DNA from: Bradyrhizobium sp. CCGB01
GTDB lineage: Bacteria > Pseudomonadota > Alphaproteobacteria > Rhizobiales > Xanthobacteraceae
Assembly: GCF_024199795.1 (NCBI RefSeq)
Contig: NZ_JANADK010000001.1
Span: forward strand, 7,750,001-7,814,000
DNA: 64,000 nt
Reading direction: 5' to 3'
Part shown: piece after piece, positions 1-8,701 of the stretch
How positions within the stretch are numbered: position 1 is the stretch's first letter
Layout: the number at the start of each line of letters is the position of its first letter
Program-made: the position numbers and the translations under genes
The notes under the pieces: generated by a model
Databases searched by the model: none
What the model saw: the letters and a program-made list of their open reading frames with translations, nothing else
Told to the model about the DNA's origin: nothing

Positions 1-22
1 TCCTCGCAAGCGGGGCGAGGTG
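1..22. repeat. Edge of a GC-rich palindromic intergenic repeat
   Basis: CCTCGC at 2-7 pairs with GCGAGG at 15-20 around a short loop. The sequence resembles the arms of the element at 46451-46593 and the hairpin at 21130-21153. It is cut by the window edge, so its full extent is unknown. Confidence 0.4.
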
Positions 23-56
23 AAAGAGACAGATCTCATCGGAGAGAAAGAGCCGT

Positions 57-329
57 TCAGCTCCCCGCCGTCTCGCCTTCGGTGCGGGGCTCGGCAGTGT
101 CGCCTTTCGTTTTCGCGGCGGCGGCAACGATGCGGTCGGCGAGGCCTGCGGGGGCGCGGACCGGCGGCGCGGCGAGCGCCTGGCGCAGGGTGCGCGCCTC
201 TTCGAGCAGGGCTTGCGCGGTGGACGAGCGTGCCAGCAGCTCTTCGGCAGGCAAGCGCCGATCGTCGGGCCAGAGGGAGAGATCCTCGCCCAGCCGATCG
301 ATCAGTTCCTCAAACTCGGTGACGTCCAT
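57..329 (-). CDS. Small conserved-looking hypothetical protein, 90 aa
   Basis: A 90-aa protein with no signal peptide or membrane segment. It begins MDVTEFEELIDRLGEDLSLW, continues into a charged helical stretch (about residues 25-60) and ends in a polar, probably disordered tail. The ATG at 329 is the only good start, though the upstream Shine-Dalgarno is weak. It lies downstream of fliS in the same direction, 171 bp away. From memory, similar small acidic proteins sit next to ECF sigma genes in rhizobia, so a link with the sigma factor at 3683-4381 is possible but not shown. I do not recognise a domain or function. Confidence 0.6.
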   Translation of the reverse strand: MDVTEFEELIDRLGEDLSLWPDDRRLPAEELLARSSTAQALLEEARTLRQALAAPPVRAPAGLADRIVAAAAKTKGDTAEPRTEGETAGS

Positions 330-500
330 CGCCCGCCGGTCCCGCTTCGGTCAGGCCACGTCATAAAGCATTGCAGGCAAGGCGGAAACCGGATTCCGGC
401 GGTTTCACGCGCCAAAACCGTCCGCAGCACTACGGAAGGCGGCCGAAACGGCCGGCCGTGGAATCGTTGGCATGCTTCGGGACCAGACGGCCCGCGCTTT

Positions 501-929
501 TCAGCCCCTGCGGGCCGAATCGGCCGGCCCGGCCTTGCCACCGCGCAACGTCGCATCGACGTGCTCCCAGGCCTCCCGCAACTCGGTCAGCCCGGCAATG
601 ATGCGGCCAAAGCTTTCACGTGCATGCGGGCGGCCGAAGGCCTTGTGGCTCGCCACGATCATCGCGTTGTAGGTCTGGAACAGCCGCTCGGCCACTGCCC
701 CACCCTTGGCGAAATCGAGATTGTGGCTGAGCCCGCGCAGGATCGCGGTCGCCTTCATCAGGTACTCGTGCCCCTCCTCGAAGCGCCGCGCCTCCTGCGC
801 GGCCAGCGACTTCTGGAGGAAGGTCATCGCGCCGCCAAGCAGCATCGAGATCGCCTTGAGCGGCGGCACGCTGGTCGCGGCTCCCCGATAGGCCTGGTTG
901 GCCATGTACGCCATCGGATTATGCATCAT
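501..929 (-). CDS. fliS: Flagellar export chaperone FliS
   Basis: 142 aa. FliS binds the C-terminal end of unpolymerised flagellin in the cytoplasm and delivers it to the flagellar export gate. The protein shows the family pattern: an N-terminal NPMAYMANQAY segment, then helices with GGAMTFLQKSL, EGHEYLMKATAIL, the LDFAKGGAVAERL turn and a C-terminal LTELREAWEHV helix. The length is normal for FliS. I chose ATG at 929 because it overlaps the fliD stop as TGATG, a typical coupled start; a TTG one codon upstream is less likely. It is the third gene of flagellin-fliD-fliS. Confidence 0.9.
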   Translation of the reverse strand: MMHNPMAYMANQAYRGAATSVPPLKAISMLLGGAMTFLQKSLAAQEARRFEEGHEYLMKATAILRGLSHNLDFAKGGAVAERLFQTYNAMIVASHKAFGRPHARESFGRIIAGLTELREAWEHVDATLRGGKAGPADSARRG

Positions 930-2626
930 CAATCACTCGAGCTGGAATTGAGCAGGGCCTTGAGATAGGTGAGCGTGTTGTTGGCGCTCTCGATCGCGGC
1001 CTGGTAGGCCGCATATTGCACCTGGAGCTGCGCCTGGTAGGCCGACGCGGCGCTTTCGATATCGTCGACCTTCTGCTGAAGTTCGCTGTCGCGATCGGTC
1101 AGATTCGTGATCAGCGTCTGCAACGCGCCCGTGCTCGACGAGTAGTTCTTGGAGATCTGGTAGAGCTGGGTCGCGATGCCCTGGGTCGAGGTCACCGTGA
1201 TCGACTGCGACGTCGATCCCGAATAGGTGAAGGCCATGCCGGCATAGGCCGTTCCGGCAGCGCCGATGATCGTCGTGCCGCTGATCGTGAACAGCGATGA
1301 ATCGCCGCCGACCGAAGCCGAGGATAGGTTGCCGTCGGAATCCACCGTCAGATCCAGCGTAAAGGATTGCGGCGACGTTCCGGTGTTGACGACGCTGAGC
1401 TGGCTCGACGATGTCTTGGTCTGCGCCGACAGGAACGTGGTGACGCCGCTCAGATTCGTGCTGAGGATCTCGGACAGCGTCGAGGTGTCGAGCTCGAGCT
1501 CGTTCTTCTCGTTGAAGGACAAGCCGAGGTCCGCCATGGTGAGACCGCCGACGGTGCTGTTGAGCGCGTTCTGGAGCGCGTCCATGATATCGCGCATGGT
1601 GCCGTCGCCGAACAGCACCGCGCTCGAATCCGCCGTACCGTCCGACGACGTGGCTTGCTGCGCGATCACCGCATCGCGAAACGCGTTGTAGTTGGTGACG
1701 AAGGTCTCGACCGCCGATTCGATCTGGCTGGTGTCGGGCTCTATGCTGATGTTCACCGTGGCACCATCAGGCGTCGCCTGGAGCAGGTTGAACGTCACGC
1801 CCGTGAGCACGTCGGTGATGTCGTTGGTATCCCGGGTCATCGAAATGCCGTCGAGGGAGAAGATGGCCGCCTGCGACGTCTGGAGGACGTCGGCGAAGGC
1901 GCCCGTGCTGTCGGTCACCCCGAGCTCGTTCAGGATGTCGTCGCCGGACGTGCTGGAATAGGTGATGTCGGCGGCATCCTCGGTTCCCGTCAGCACCATC
2001 TCGTAGGACCCGCTCGACACCTGCACGATCGAGGCCTGGACGTTGGTGGTCGAGGTCTGGGCGTTGATGCTGTCGACGATGTCCTGGAGTGACATCGTGC
2101 TGGTGATGGTGATGTCGGACGTGGTGCCGCCATCGAGACCGATGGAGAACGTGCCGGAGTAGCCGAGCTCGTCGGTCTGGCTCGACTGCGAGGTGCCGAC
2201 CACCTTGTGCGCGGTCGCGATCTGGCTGATCGTGAGCGTATGGTCGCCTGTCGCAGCGCCATTGCTGACCGACATCGACAGCGCGGAGGACGCGCTCACG
2301 TCGCCGGTCGAGCTGATGGTCGCAGCGCGGGTGGCAAAGGCGTTGGTCGCCAGCGAATTGATGACAGAGGTCGCGAGCGAGGACAGCCCGCTCGACAGCG
2401 TGGAAAGGTTGGTCTGAAGCGTCTCGTAGGCGGAGATCTTGGCTTCGTTGTTGGTAATCGTGGTCGAGATCGTAGTCGCCGTAGCGAGCTTCGCGTTCAC
2501 CGCGGCGGTGATCAGCGCACTCCAGTCGACGCTTGTCGAGGTCGTGGTCCCGGTCGTGGTGACCGAGGAGCTGCTCGACGAGCTGGTCGTCGACGTGCTG
2601 CTGGTGCTCGAACTGACGCTTGTCAC
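929..2626 (-). CDS. fliD: Flagellar filament cap protein FliD (hook-associated protein 2)
   Basis: 565 aa. FliD caps the growing filament and folds incoming flagellin monomers outside the cell. The conserved N-terminal D0/D1 part is visible at about residues 33-90 (DWSALITAAVNAKLA, then coiled-coil-like heptads) and the matching C-terminal D0 coil at about 500-560 (VDDIESAASAYQAQLQVQYA). The middle is threonine/serine/aspartate-rich beta-type sequence. Unusually, the first 32 residues are almost only Ser and Thr. The start is GTG at 2626; no in-frame ATG fits, and the ribosome site is weak. It lies 90 bp downstream of flagellin, across a GC hairpin. Confidence 0.9.
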   Translation of the reverse strand: MTSVSSSTSSTSTTSSSSSSSVTTTGTTTSTSVDWSALITAAVNAKLATATTISTTITNNEAKISAYETLQTNLSTLSSGLSSLATSVINSLATNAFATRAATISSTGDVSASSALSMSVSNGAATGDHTLTISQIATAHKVVGTSQSSQTDELGYSGTFSIGLDGGTTSDITITSTMSLQDIVDSINAQTSTTNVQASIVQVSSGSYEMVLTGTEDAADITYSSTSGDDILNELGVTDSTGAFADVLQTSQAAIFSLDGISMTRDTNDITDVLTGVTFNLLQATPDGATVNISIEPDTSQIESAVETFVTNYNAFRDAVIAQQATSSDGTADSSAVLFGDGTMRDIMDALQNALNSTVGGLTMADLGLSFNEKNELELDTSTLSEILSTNLSGVTTFLSAQTKTSSSQLSVVNTGTSPQSFTLDLTVDSDGNLSSASVGGDSSLFTISGTTIIGAAGTAYAGMAFTYSGSTSQSITVTSTQGIATQLYQISKNYSSSTGALQTLITNLTDRDSELQQKVDDIESAASAYQAQLQVQYAAYQAAIESANNTLTYLKALLNSSSSD

Positions 2627-2664
2627 TTTGCTGCCCGATCCATCCAGGATTCATCCGAGGCTGG

Positions 2665-2691
2665 ACCGGGCCGGCATCAAGCCGGCCCGGT
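2665..2691 (-). terminator. Perfect 11-bp hairpin after flagellin
   Basis: ACCGGGCCGGC (2665-2675), loop ATCAA, then GCCGGCCCGGT (2681-2691). It lies between the flagellin stop and the fliD start. There is no U-tract on the minus strand, so it is more likely an mRNA-stabilising or attenuating hairpin that lowers fliD expression relative to flagellin than a full terminator. Confidence 0.5.
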
Positions 2692-2716
2692 ATGACGATC
2701 GTTAGGGCCGCGTGCC

Positions 2717-3541
2717 TTAGCCGAGCAGCTTGAGCAGATATTGCGGCATCTGGTTCGCGGCGGATTCGGCCGACACCGCCGCCTGGGTCTTCACCTCGGC
2801 GGAGGACAGCTTGGCCTGCTCGGCCGCGATATCGACGTCCTTGATCGCCGAATTCGCAGCCTGCAGGTTCTGCGTCTGCGTCGAGATCGAGTCCGATGAG
2901 AAGTTGAAGCGCGATTCCTGCGCACCGATGCTGGCGCGGGCGGCCGAGACGGTGTCGATCGCGGTATCGAGCGCGGTCAGCGCCGAGGTCGCATCCGACA
3001 GCGAGCTCACGTCGAGCGAGGACACGCCAAGCGAAGACGCCGTGAGGCTGGTCAGGGTGATGGTGATGGTATCCGAGCCGGAGGAGCCGACCAGGACCGA
3101 GACGCCGGAGGCGAACACGCTGGAGCCATCAAGCAGGCTCTGGCTGGAGTAGCGCGTGCCGCTCGCGATCGAGTCGATTTCGCTCGTCAGCTGCGTGAAT
3201 TCCGAGTTGATGTAGGCGCGGCTGGAGTCGGTCGTGGTACCCGACGCCGATTCCGAGGCCAGCGACTTCATGCGCGCCAGGATATCGGAAATGTTCGAGG
3301 CGCCGCCGTCGGCGGTCTGGAGGATCGCGGTCGCCTGCGAGGCGTTGGTCGCGGCCTGCTGGAGCGTGGTGACGTCCGAGGAGATGCGGGTCGAGATGGC
3401 GAGGCCGGCGGCGTCGTCGGAGGCCGAGGTGATGCGCGAACCGCTCGACAGCTTTGCGAGCGAGCTGCTCTCCTGCGCGGAATTGATGTTGAGATAGCGG
3501 ACCGCGGAGTTCGCCGCGGTGTTGGTATTGATTGCAGGCAT
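2717..3541 (-). CDS. fliC: Flagellin
   Basis: 274 aa, the filament subunit. The N-terminal D0/D1 region carries the classic LSSGSRITSASDDAAGLAIS motif and the C-terminal D1/D0 region carries SAIKDVDIAAEQAKLSSAEV. The central variable region is short (about 145-205) and rich in Ser and Thr. There is no cysteine and no signal peptide, as expected for type III export. The start is ATG at 3541 with AGGAG a few bases upstream. The 274-aa length places it among short flagellins. The gene follows the ECF sigma gene by 141 bp and leads the fliD-fliS genes. Confidence 0.95.
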   Translation of the reverse strand: MPAINTNTAANSAVRYLNINSAQESSSLAKLSSGSRITSASDDAAGLAISTRISSDVTTLQQAATNASQATAILQTADGGASNISDILARMKSLASESASGTTTDSSRAYINSEFTQLTSEIDSIASGTRYSSQSLLDGSSVFASGVSVLVGSSGSDTITITLTSLTASSLGVSSLDVSSLSDATSALTALDTAIDTVSAARASIGAQESRFNFSSDSISTQTQNLQAANSAIKDVDIAAEQAKLSSAEVKTQAAVSAESAANQMPQYLLKLLG

Positions 3542-3653
3542 TGGAAGCTCCTGTGCTGATGGGCATGGCGTGCCGCATCGTTGAAGACGATTGACGACGC
3601 GGACCGCAGCCCCGTCCGTTCGCTCAAACGGCGGAGCGCAAGGAGATCAGGCG

Positions 3654-3665
3654 CGAAAATTTTCG
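3654..3665. promoter_or_regulatory. 12-bp perfect palindrome upstream of flagellin
   Basis: CGAAAATTTTCG lies between the sigma factor gene and flagellin, about 113 bp upstream of the flagellin start. It could be a regulator site or part of the flagellin promoter. I could not find a convincing sigma-28 or sigma-54 promoter here. Confidence 0.3.
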
Positions 3666-3682
3666 TGACGTGATTTTTATGG

Positions 3683-4381
3683 TTAGCAATCGGTAAACGC
3701 GGTGCGGATGTCGCGCTCGTGCTTGCGCAGCAGCTGGCGAAGCTGCTGGCGACCGCGCTTGAGCAGCGACTCCACGGCAGCCACCGTGGTGTCCATCACC
3801 TGCGCGATCTCGCCGTTGCTCATGTTCTCGTGGTACGAGAAGATCACCGCGATCCGCTGTTGCTCGGGCAGGCGCTGCATCGCGAGCTCCAGCATGCCGT
3901 TCAGCTCGTTGCGCTCGATGATCTCGACGGCGCCGGGCTGACCGTCGGCGACCTCAGGCACGGTCTCGACATTCTCGTTGCGCGGCTTGCGGCGCAGATC
4001 GATGCAGCGGTTGGAAATGACGCGATAGAGCCAGGTCGAGAATTTGGCGCGGCCGTGCTGCCAGCGACCGCGATGACTCCAGATCTTGAGCATGGTGTCC
4101 TGCACCACGTCTTCGGCATCCGCCGCGTTGCCGACAATGCGCAGCGCGATCGCGTAGGCGCGGTCGATGTGACGTTCGACCAGCATGCGGAACGCGGCTT
4201 CGTCGCCGGTGGCGAGCTTGTCCAGAAGTTCGCTGTCCTCGTCGTAGACGATTTCGGCGGCAACTGGTGCGCTGTCCGGCGCGAGCGGCACCGACGGCAT
4301 CACCGGTACGATCGCATCGACCGGCGCCGTCGTCGTGATCTCGGCTTTGGCGGGAGCCCAGACATCAGCAGCGTAACTCAT
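3683..4381 (-). CDS. ECF-type RNA polymerase sigma factor
   Basis: 232 aa with the start taken at ATG 4381, which has GGAGGT 7 nt upstream; a longer reading frame to 4453 lacks this support. Region 2 is seen around residues 50-125 (ATGDEAAFRMLVERHIDRAY, DAEDVVQDTMLKIW, FSTWLYRVISNRCID), region 4 around 160-215 (LPEQQRIAVIFSYHENMSNG, VMDTTVAAVESLLKRGRQQL). The first 50 residues are a non-conserved, Ala/Pro-rich extension. There is no membrane segment and no recognisable anti-sigma gene beside it. Its immediate downstream neighbour is flagellin, so it may direct flagellar or envelope transcription, but co-transcription is not proven. Its 5' region is the long divergent intergenic segment shared with the HAD gene. 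Confidence 0.88.
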   Translation of the reverse strand: MSYAADVWAPAKAEITTTAPVDAIVPVMPSVPLAPDSAPVAAEIVYDEDSELLDKLATGDEAAFRMLVERHIDRAYAIALRIVGNAADAEDVVQDTMLKIWSHRGRWQHGRAKFSTWLYRVISNRCIDLRRKPRNENVETVPEVADGQPGAVEIIERNELNGMLELAMQRLPEQQRIAVIFSYHENMSNGEIAQVMDTTVAAVESLLKRGRQQLRQLLRKHERDIRTAFTDC

Positions 4382-4519
4382 CCCGCAACCTCCAACCCGC
4401 AATGCCGGCGGCGCACATGCCACACGGCTTCCAGGAGTTGAACGCGGCGCCAAAACAATCCAGGCGGAGAATTTTTGTTATTTTTCAAGATGTTAGCCGG
4501 TCGTTTTTGCCGAGCATCG

Positions 4520-4532
4520 GGCAATAATTGCC
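4520..4532. promoter_or_regulatory. Palindrome GGCAATAATTGCC, candidate operator
   Basis: A perfect 6-bp-arm palindrome about 140 bp upstream of the sigma factor start, nested inside GAGCATCG/CGATGCTC arms. A near-identical 13-mer lies at 4733-4745. Confidence 0.4.
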
Positions 4533-4732
4533 GACCGCACGATGCTCTCGCGCGTCACAGCTGCAATCATCACATCGTCTCGCGCCATGGCGGATCATCC
4601 ATCCCGAATAGATGTCGTTGAGAGAAAACGCTGACATTACGCGGCACTAGGCGATCGAACGCGACGCGCGCGAAGCGCATCGAGGAGCGATTGTTTCCGA
4701 GTGTGAATGAACGCGAGACGACTTTCGCACCC

Positions 4733-4745
4733 GGCAATTTTTGCC
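4733..4745. promoter_or_regulatory. Palindrome GGCAATTTTTGCC, candidate operator
   Basis: GGCAA and TTGCC arms around TTT, about 150 bp upstream of the HAD-fold gene. It matches the site at 4520-4532 in 11 of 13 positions. Confidence 0.4.
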
Positions 4746-4894
4746 GAATCACCTTTTTCGAACCTAGCGTTTTTTTTGAATCTGTCAGTCGCGACGAATG
4801 CGATTTTGAATCGTGCGTGAAGTTTTTTCGTCGTTGTGGCGCCTGACTCCGCGCATGCGCACGTTAATCGTCATGGTGGACGGGGAATTGTCGC

Positions 4895-7309
4895 ATGATG
4901 ATCGCAACGGCAGGGCTCGCGCCCCGCACGAAAATTGTTTCTGCTTGGTCGTTCGATGTTTTCGATACGTTTCTGCTTCGCGCCTGCACGACGCCGGATG
5001 GCGTATTTGAAAGGACTTACGAGCTTTCCGGCATTTCACGAACTTGTCCGAATGTTTCCGCAAGTTTCGTTCAGCATCGAATCCAGGCCGAATCGCGCGC
5101 ACGCCGGACCGCGAAGGAGAAGCGCGGCGGAAGCGAAGTTCACATCGCCGAGATCTATTCCTATTTTCCGTTCAAGCTGTTCGGCCTTGAGCGAGGAGAC
5201 CTGAACGATCTGGTCGAATCGGAGTTCGCCGCCGAACTGGAGCTCTGCCGCGCCAATCCCGACATGATCAGGCAATATCTGGACATGAACCGCGCCGGCC
5301 ATCGCGTCGGATTCATCTCCGACACGTATTGGGATTCCGACCGGCTGGCGCGACTGCTGCGAGCCTGCCGTCCCGGGCTGGCATGGGACTTCCTCTATGC
5401 GTCGTGCGACCACGGCAACAGCAAGAGCGAGACGCTATTCGCGACGTATCTGTCGGAGCAGGGCATCGACGCCAGTTCCTCCTTTCACGTCGGCGACAAC
5501 GAGAAGGCCGACATCAAGGGCGCGAAGCGCCACGGCATTTGCCCTCGTTATTATCCTCAGGCCACCGCGCAACTGGCCTCGAGATTTCAGCGCGAAACGG
5601 CGTTGTTCGAACTGTTGTGCGCCGGCGGCCCGTCGCGGCTTGATCATGGTGCGCGAACGCTACGGCGCATGGTCGCTGCCCGCAGCGCCGGGAAATCCCC
5701 AGCCTTCCACCTGGGGCTGACGGTCCTCGGCCCGGTCATGGCCGCCTGCGATGCCTTCATCGCCAGACGTTGCGAAGAAATATCCGGTCCCGGCCGAAAG
5801 GTCGCCCTCGGCTTCCTCGGCCGCGATGGTTTTCTGCCGCACCGGATCTGGCAGGATTTGCACGGCATGAGCTCGGCCTATCTCGAGATCAACCGCCGCG
5901 TCAGCCTGATCGCCTCCGCCGACACGATGCAGCCGCTGGTCGACCTTCTCAGCAAGGTCCTCAAGATCGACGCGCCGACCTTCCACGACATGATGAAGGT
6001 GCTGCCGCCGAGGGTCGCAAATTTCTTCGCCGGCTTCCCCGGCGGAATTGCCACGGGCGAAGCGCTCGCCGAGGCGCTTCCGGAGCTGATCGACCCGGCC
6101 GAAATCGTCGAGCTCGCCGCCGGCCTGCGCGCCCGGCTGCTCGCCTATCTCCGCCACGCCATTCCCGGCTTCGACGACTGCACCGATCTCGTGCTCGCCG
6201 ATCTCGGCTATTCCGGCAGCGTGCAGAAGGCGCTACGACGGGTGTTCGACATGGAAGGCATCAAGATCCGCCTGCACGGCGCCTATCTGATGTCGCTCGA
6301 CGACGCCTTCGACGACCTGGCCGAGGAGGATGGTGCGGAAGGCTTCATCTCCGATCTCGTGGTCACCCCTCACGTCAAACGCATGCTGATCCGCAACGTC
6401 GCTGTGCTGGAGCAGATCTGCTGTTCGGCCGACGGTTCGGTGCGCGACTATGACGGCGACCGGGTCCTGCGCGAGATCAATCCACGCCCCGCATGCCAGA
6501 TCGCGCTGGCGGGCGAGATTCAGGCCGGCGCCCTCGCCTTTGCCGCCAGCGCTGAAGACGTGGCACTTGACTTTGGCCTTACTCCCTATGCGGCGCCCCA
6601 AATCGCCGCGCGCTGGTGCGCAGCGACATTGGCGCGCCTCCTGCTACTGCCCGATGACGACGAGCTGGCGCTGCTCGGTGCCTTGAAGCATGATGTCAAC
6701 CTCGGCACGCATGCGCTGGCACCGATGGTCGACGGCGATTTCATCCGCCGGCAGATCACCGCACGCGGCCTCTCCGCCGCCCGCACATCGGCCGCGCCGC
6801 CGATGTGGCTCGCGGGCAGCTTTGCCCACCTGTCGCCATCCCACGCCTATCTCTACACGCTGTTCGGCGCCAACCGCCTGCCGGCCGATGTCTTCGAGGA
6901 AAGCCCCGGCGGCCCGGTTCAGGTCGGATTGTTCCGCGCCAGTGGCGAAGCGACGCTGGAGAAGGCGACCGTCCACCGCACCGGCCTCGGCGAACTGCGC
7001 GTGCGCATTCCGGTCTCGCGCGCGATGAGCATCGCCATGATCGCGCTGCCGCTGCCGAAATTCGCCGCAGAGGGCCTGCTGCATGGCGTCACCATCCAGA
7101 CCGCCGACGATGTTCGCGACGCCGCCGAGAGCCAGGACGTGACCGGCATCGCGGCTGAAAGCCTGATTTATGCCGGCATTCAGCGGAACGGCGATCACTA
7201 TCGCGCCGAGACCGAGGACGGCTGCCTGCTGATCCCGATCGCCCCGATGACGCAGGACATTGCGATCTATTCTGTGGCCATCACCCCGCTCGGCGCCTGC
7301 CCCAAATAA
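4895..7309 (+). CDS. Large HAD-superfamily protein (COG5610-like), possible glycan or surface modification
   Basis: 804 aa. The N-terminal 240 residues form a HAD-fold unit: motif I SFDVFDTFLLR (about 19-29, the haloacid-dehalogenase style D-x-x-x-T), motif II in GFISDTYW, and motif IV HVGDNEKADIKGA (about 197-209). A second block (about 270-520) contains GFLGRDGFLPHRIW and VLADLGYSGSVQKALRRVF, typical as I recall of predicted HAD hydrolases found in polysaccharide loci. The last 250 residues resemble nothing I know. There is no signal peptide, so it is cytoplasmic. It is the first of three same-strand genes, followed by a glycosyltransferase-like and a formyltransferase-like protein, and diverges from the flagellin group. 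Biochemical role unknown. Confidence 0.75.
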   Translation: MMIATAGLAPRTKIVSAWSFDVFDTFLLRACTTPDGVFERTYELSGISRTCPNVSASFVQHRIQAESRARRTAKEKRGGSEVHIAEIYSYFPFKLFGLERGDLNDLVESEFAAELELCRANPDMIRQYLDMNRAGHRVGFISDTYWDSDRLARLLRACRPGLAWDFLYASCDHGNSKSETLFATYLSEQGIDASSSFHVGDNEKADIKGAKRHGICPRYYPQATAQLASRFQRETALFELLCAGGPSRLDHGARTLRRMVAARSAGKSPAFHLGLTVLGPVMAACDAFIARRCEEISGPGRKVALGFLGRDGFLPHRIWQDLHGMSSAYLEINRRVSLIASADTMQPLVDLLSKVLKIDAPTFHDMMKVLPPRVANFFAGFPGGIATGEALAEALPELIDPAEIVELAAGLRARLLAYLRHAIPGFDDCTDLVLADLGYSGSVQKALRRVFDMEGIKIRLHGAYLMSLDDAFDDLAEEDGAEGFISDLVVTPHVKRMLIRNVAVLEQICCSADGSVRDYDGDRVLREINPRPACQIALAGEIQAGALAFAASAEDVALDFGLTPYAAPQIAARWCAATLARLLLLPDDDELALLGALKHDVNLGTHALAPMVDGDFIRRQITARGLSAARTSAAPPMWLAGSFAHLSPSHAYLYTLFGANRLPADVFEESPGGPVQVGLFRASGEATLEKATVHRTGLGELRVRIPVSRAMSIAMIALPLPKFAAEGLLHGVTIQTADDVRDAAESQDVTGIAAESLIYAGIQRNGDHYRAETEDGCLLIPIAPMTQDIAIYSVAITPLGACPK

Positions 7310-7369
7310 TGCGCCTGATCGCGCCACCCGGACCGTTGAAGTCAAAGGGCTGGGACTGGGGGTACGGAA

Positions 7370-8689
7370 TTGACGGACGGGACGCACGAAAACCTTGATC
7401 GGCTGCTGCTATCCGGCGGTATCAGGCTCGGCCAGGCCCAACGCGATCGCCTCGATTGGCTAACCGGCCAGTACGGCGCGCCGACGTTCGATGATCTGCC
7501 GGACGGAAGGCGAAACGGCGTGATCATCCTCAAGGAGCCACCGAGCGGCGCGGCGGCCGAGCTGTTCTACCGCTCGCTCACGCCTGGCTGCGCCGTCGTC
7601 ATCCCCAGAAGCGAGAACCCCGGCTTCGACTTTCTCAAGTCCAAGCTGACCGAGTTCGGCACCGTCGGCCCCTGCGGCGCGGACGGGCCGCACGAGATGT
7701 GGTGGGGCGGCATCGGCTGGTCGAAATTCCTCACGGCAGCCGATGCGTCCACCGTCCGCCCCCGGATCGTCTCCTGCTATCCCCGCGGCACCGACGCGAC
7801 CGCGGCTTTCGCGCTCCGGCATTCGCTCGAGCGGTTTGACCTCGCCTGCCATATCGAGCCGATCGAGACGGAGTTCAGCGACCGCCTCCTCTGCTTCGAA
7901 AAGGCCGAGTTCATGGTGCGGATGTGGAACAAATATCGCGAGCCGCTGCTGTTCGTCGAAGCCGGCGCGACCTTGCGCGAGGCCCCGCTGCTGCCGTCCT
8001 TCCTCGGCTGCGATGTCGCACTCCACAAGTGGAATCGCTGGGAGATGTCGGCACGCACGCTCTATCTCGGCCGCACCGGGCGCGCCGAAATGCTGTTGCG
8101 CACCTGGCAGCAGCTCGCCGCGTCCTACCCTGCGATCTGGGAGGGCTATCTGCTCGACCAGGCCTGGAGCCTGACCTCCTCGCAGGTGCCGCTCGATACG
8201 GTGTGGTTGCCGCGGTCCTATCACGCGCTGAAGGGCGATCTCGGCGCGATGCGCGCCACGGTGCTGCATGACCGGCAGACGACGACGATGGAGCTCGGGC
8301 CTGATCCCGCTTTTGCAGGCATCGTGCGCTCCGCCCGCCGCGCCGGACGCACCGGTGCCCGCGATGCTTTCATGGTGATGACTTCGAAGCCCGAGACCGC
8401 CAACGGCATCGCCGTGATCCTGCGCGACATCTCGGCCAGTGATGCCGGCGCGGTGGCAGCAACCGTGGAAGCCGTGACCGGCGCCTACGCCGCCGATAGC
8501 GGCGGATACGGCCGGCTCGAGCTGTCGCTCTGTGCCTGGCAGGACGATGTCGGCGCCGCGCGCGATGCCGCAGCACTGGCGCGCTACCGCATCCTGGAGA
8601 TCGCGCCGGGGCAGCGCATCGCCAACGATTTCTTCGCCCACCACGCGGCCGACGATGCGGTCATGACCGCCCGCCATCTCTTTCCCTGA
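7370..8689 (+). CDS. Glycosyltransferase-like protein lacking a clear DxD
   Basis: 439 aa from a TTG start at 7370 with GGGGGT upstream. Residues about 125-290 look like a nucleotide-diphospho-sugar transferase fold: RIVSCYPRGTDATAAFALRH, then PLLFVEAGATLREAP where GTs of this type have an acidic DxD strand, then LYLGRTGRAEMLLRTWQQL and LLDQAWSL, matching the usual DQ..L pattern. The N-terminal and C-terminal (about 310-439) parts are unfamiliar. With VEAGA in place of DxD it may be inactive, metal-independent, or a distant family. The 60-bp gap after the HAD gene and the 12-bp gap to the next gene suggest an operon. Confidence 0.55.
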   Translation: MTDGTHENLDRLLLSGGIRLGQAQRDRLDWLTGQYGAPTFDDLPDGRRNGVIILKEPPSGAAAELFYRSLTPGCAVVIPRSENPGFDFLKSKLTEFGTVGPCGADGPHEMWWGGIGWSKFLTAADASTVRPRIVSCYPRGTDATAAFALRHSLERFDLACHIEPIETEFSDRLLCFEKAEFMVRMWNKYREPLLFVEAGATLREAPLLPSFLGCDVALHKWNRWEMSARTLYLGRTGRAEMLLRTWQQLAASYPAIWEGYLLDQAWSLTSSQVPLDTVWLPRSYHALKGDLGAMRATVLHDRQTTTMELGPDPAFAGIVRSARRAGRTGARDAFMVMTSKPETANGIAVILRDISASDAGAVAATVEAVTGAYAADSGGYGRLELSLCAWQDDVGAARDAAALARYRILEIAPGQRIANDFFAHHAADDAVMTARHLFP

Positions 8690-8701
8690 GGCACGCCACA
8701 G

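Larger units (their letters stand above)
4382..4894. other. 513-bp divergent intergenic region
   Basis: Between the sigma factor and the HAD-fold gene. It is T-rich compared with its surroundings and holds no convincing reading frame (a 60-codon frame at 4570-4752 has no ribosome site). It contains two matching 13-bp palindromes (4520-4532 and 4733-4745) and a larger inverted repeat, GAGCATCG at 4512-4519 with CGATGCTC at 4540-4547, enclosing the first palindrome. Promoters for both flanking genes should lie here. Confidence 0.6.

Noticed and set aside
4570..4752. 60-codon minus-strand frame in the long intergenic region
   Set aside because: No ribosome site, no recognisable sequence, and it overlaps a candidate operator.
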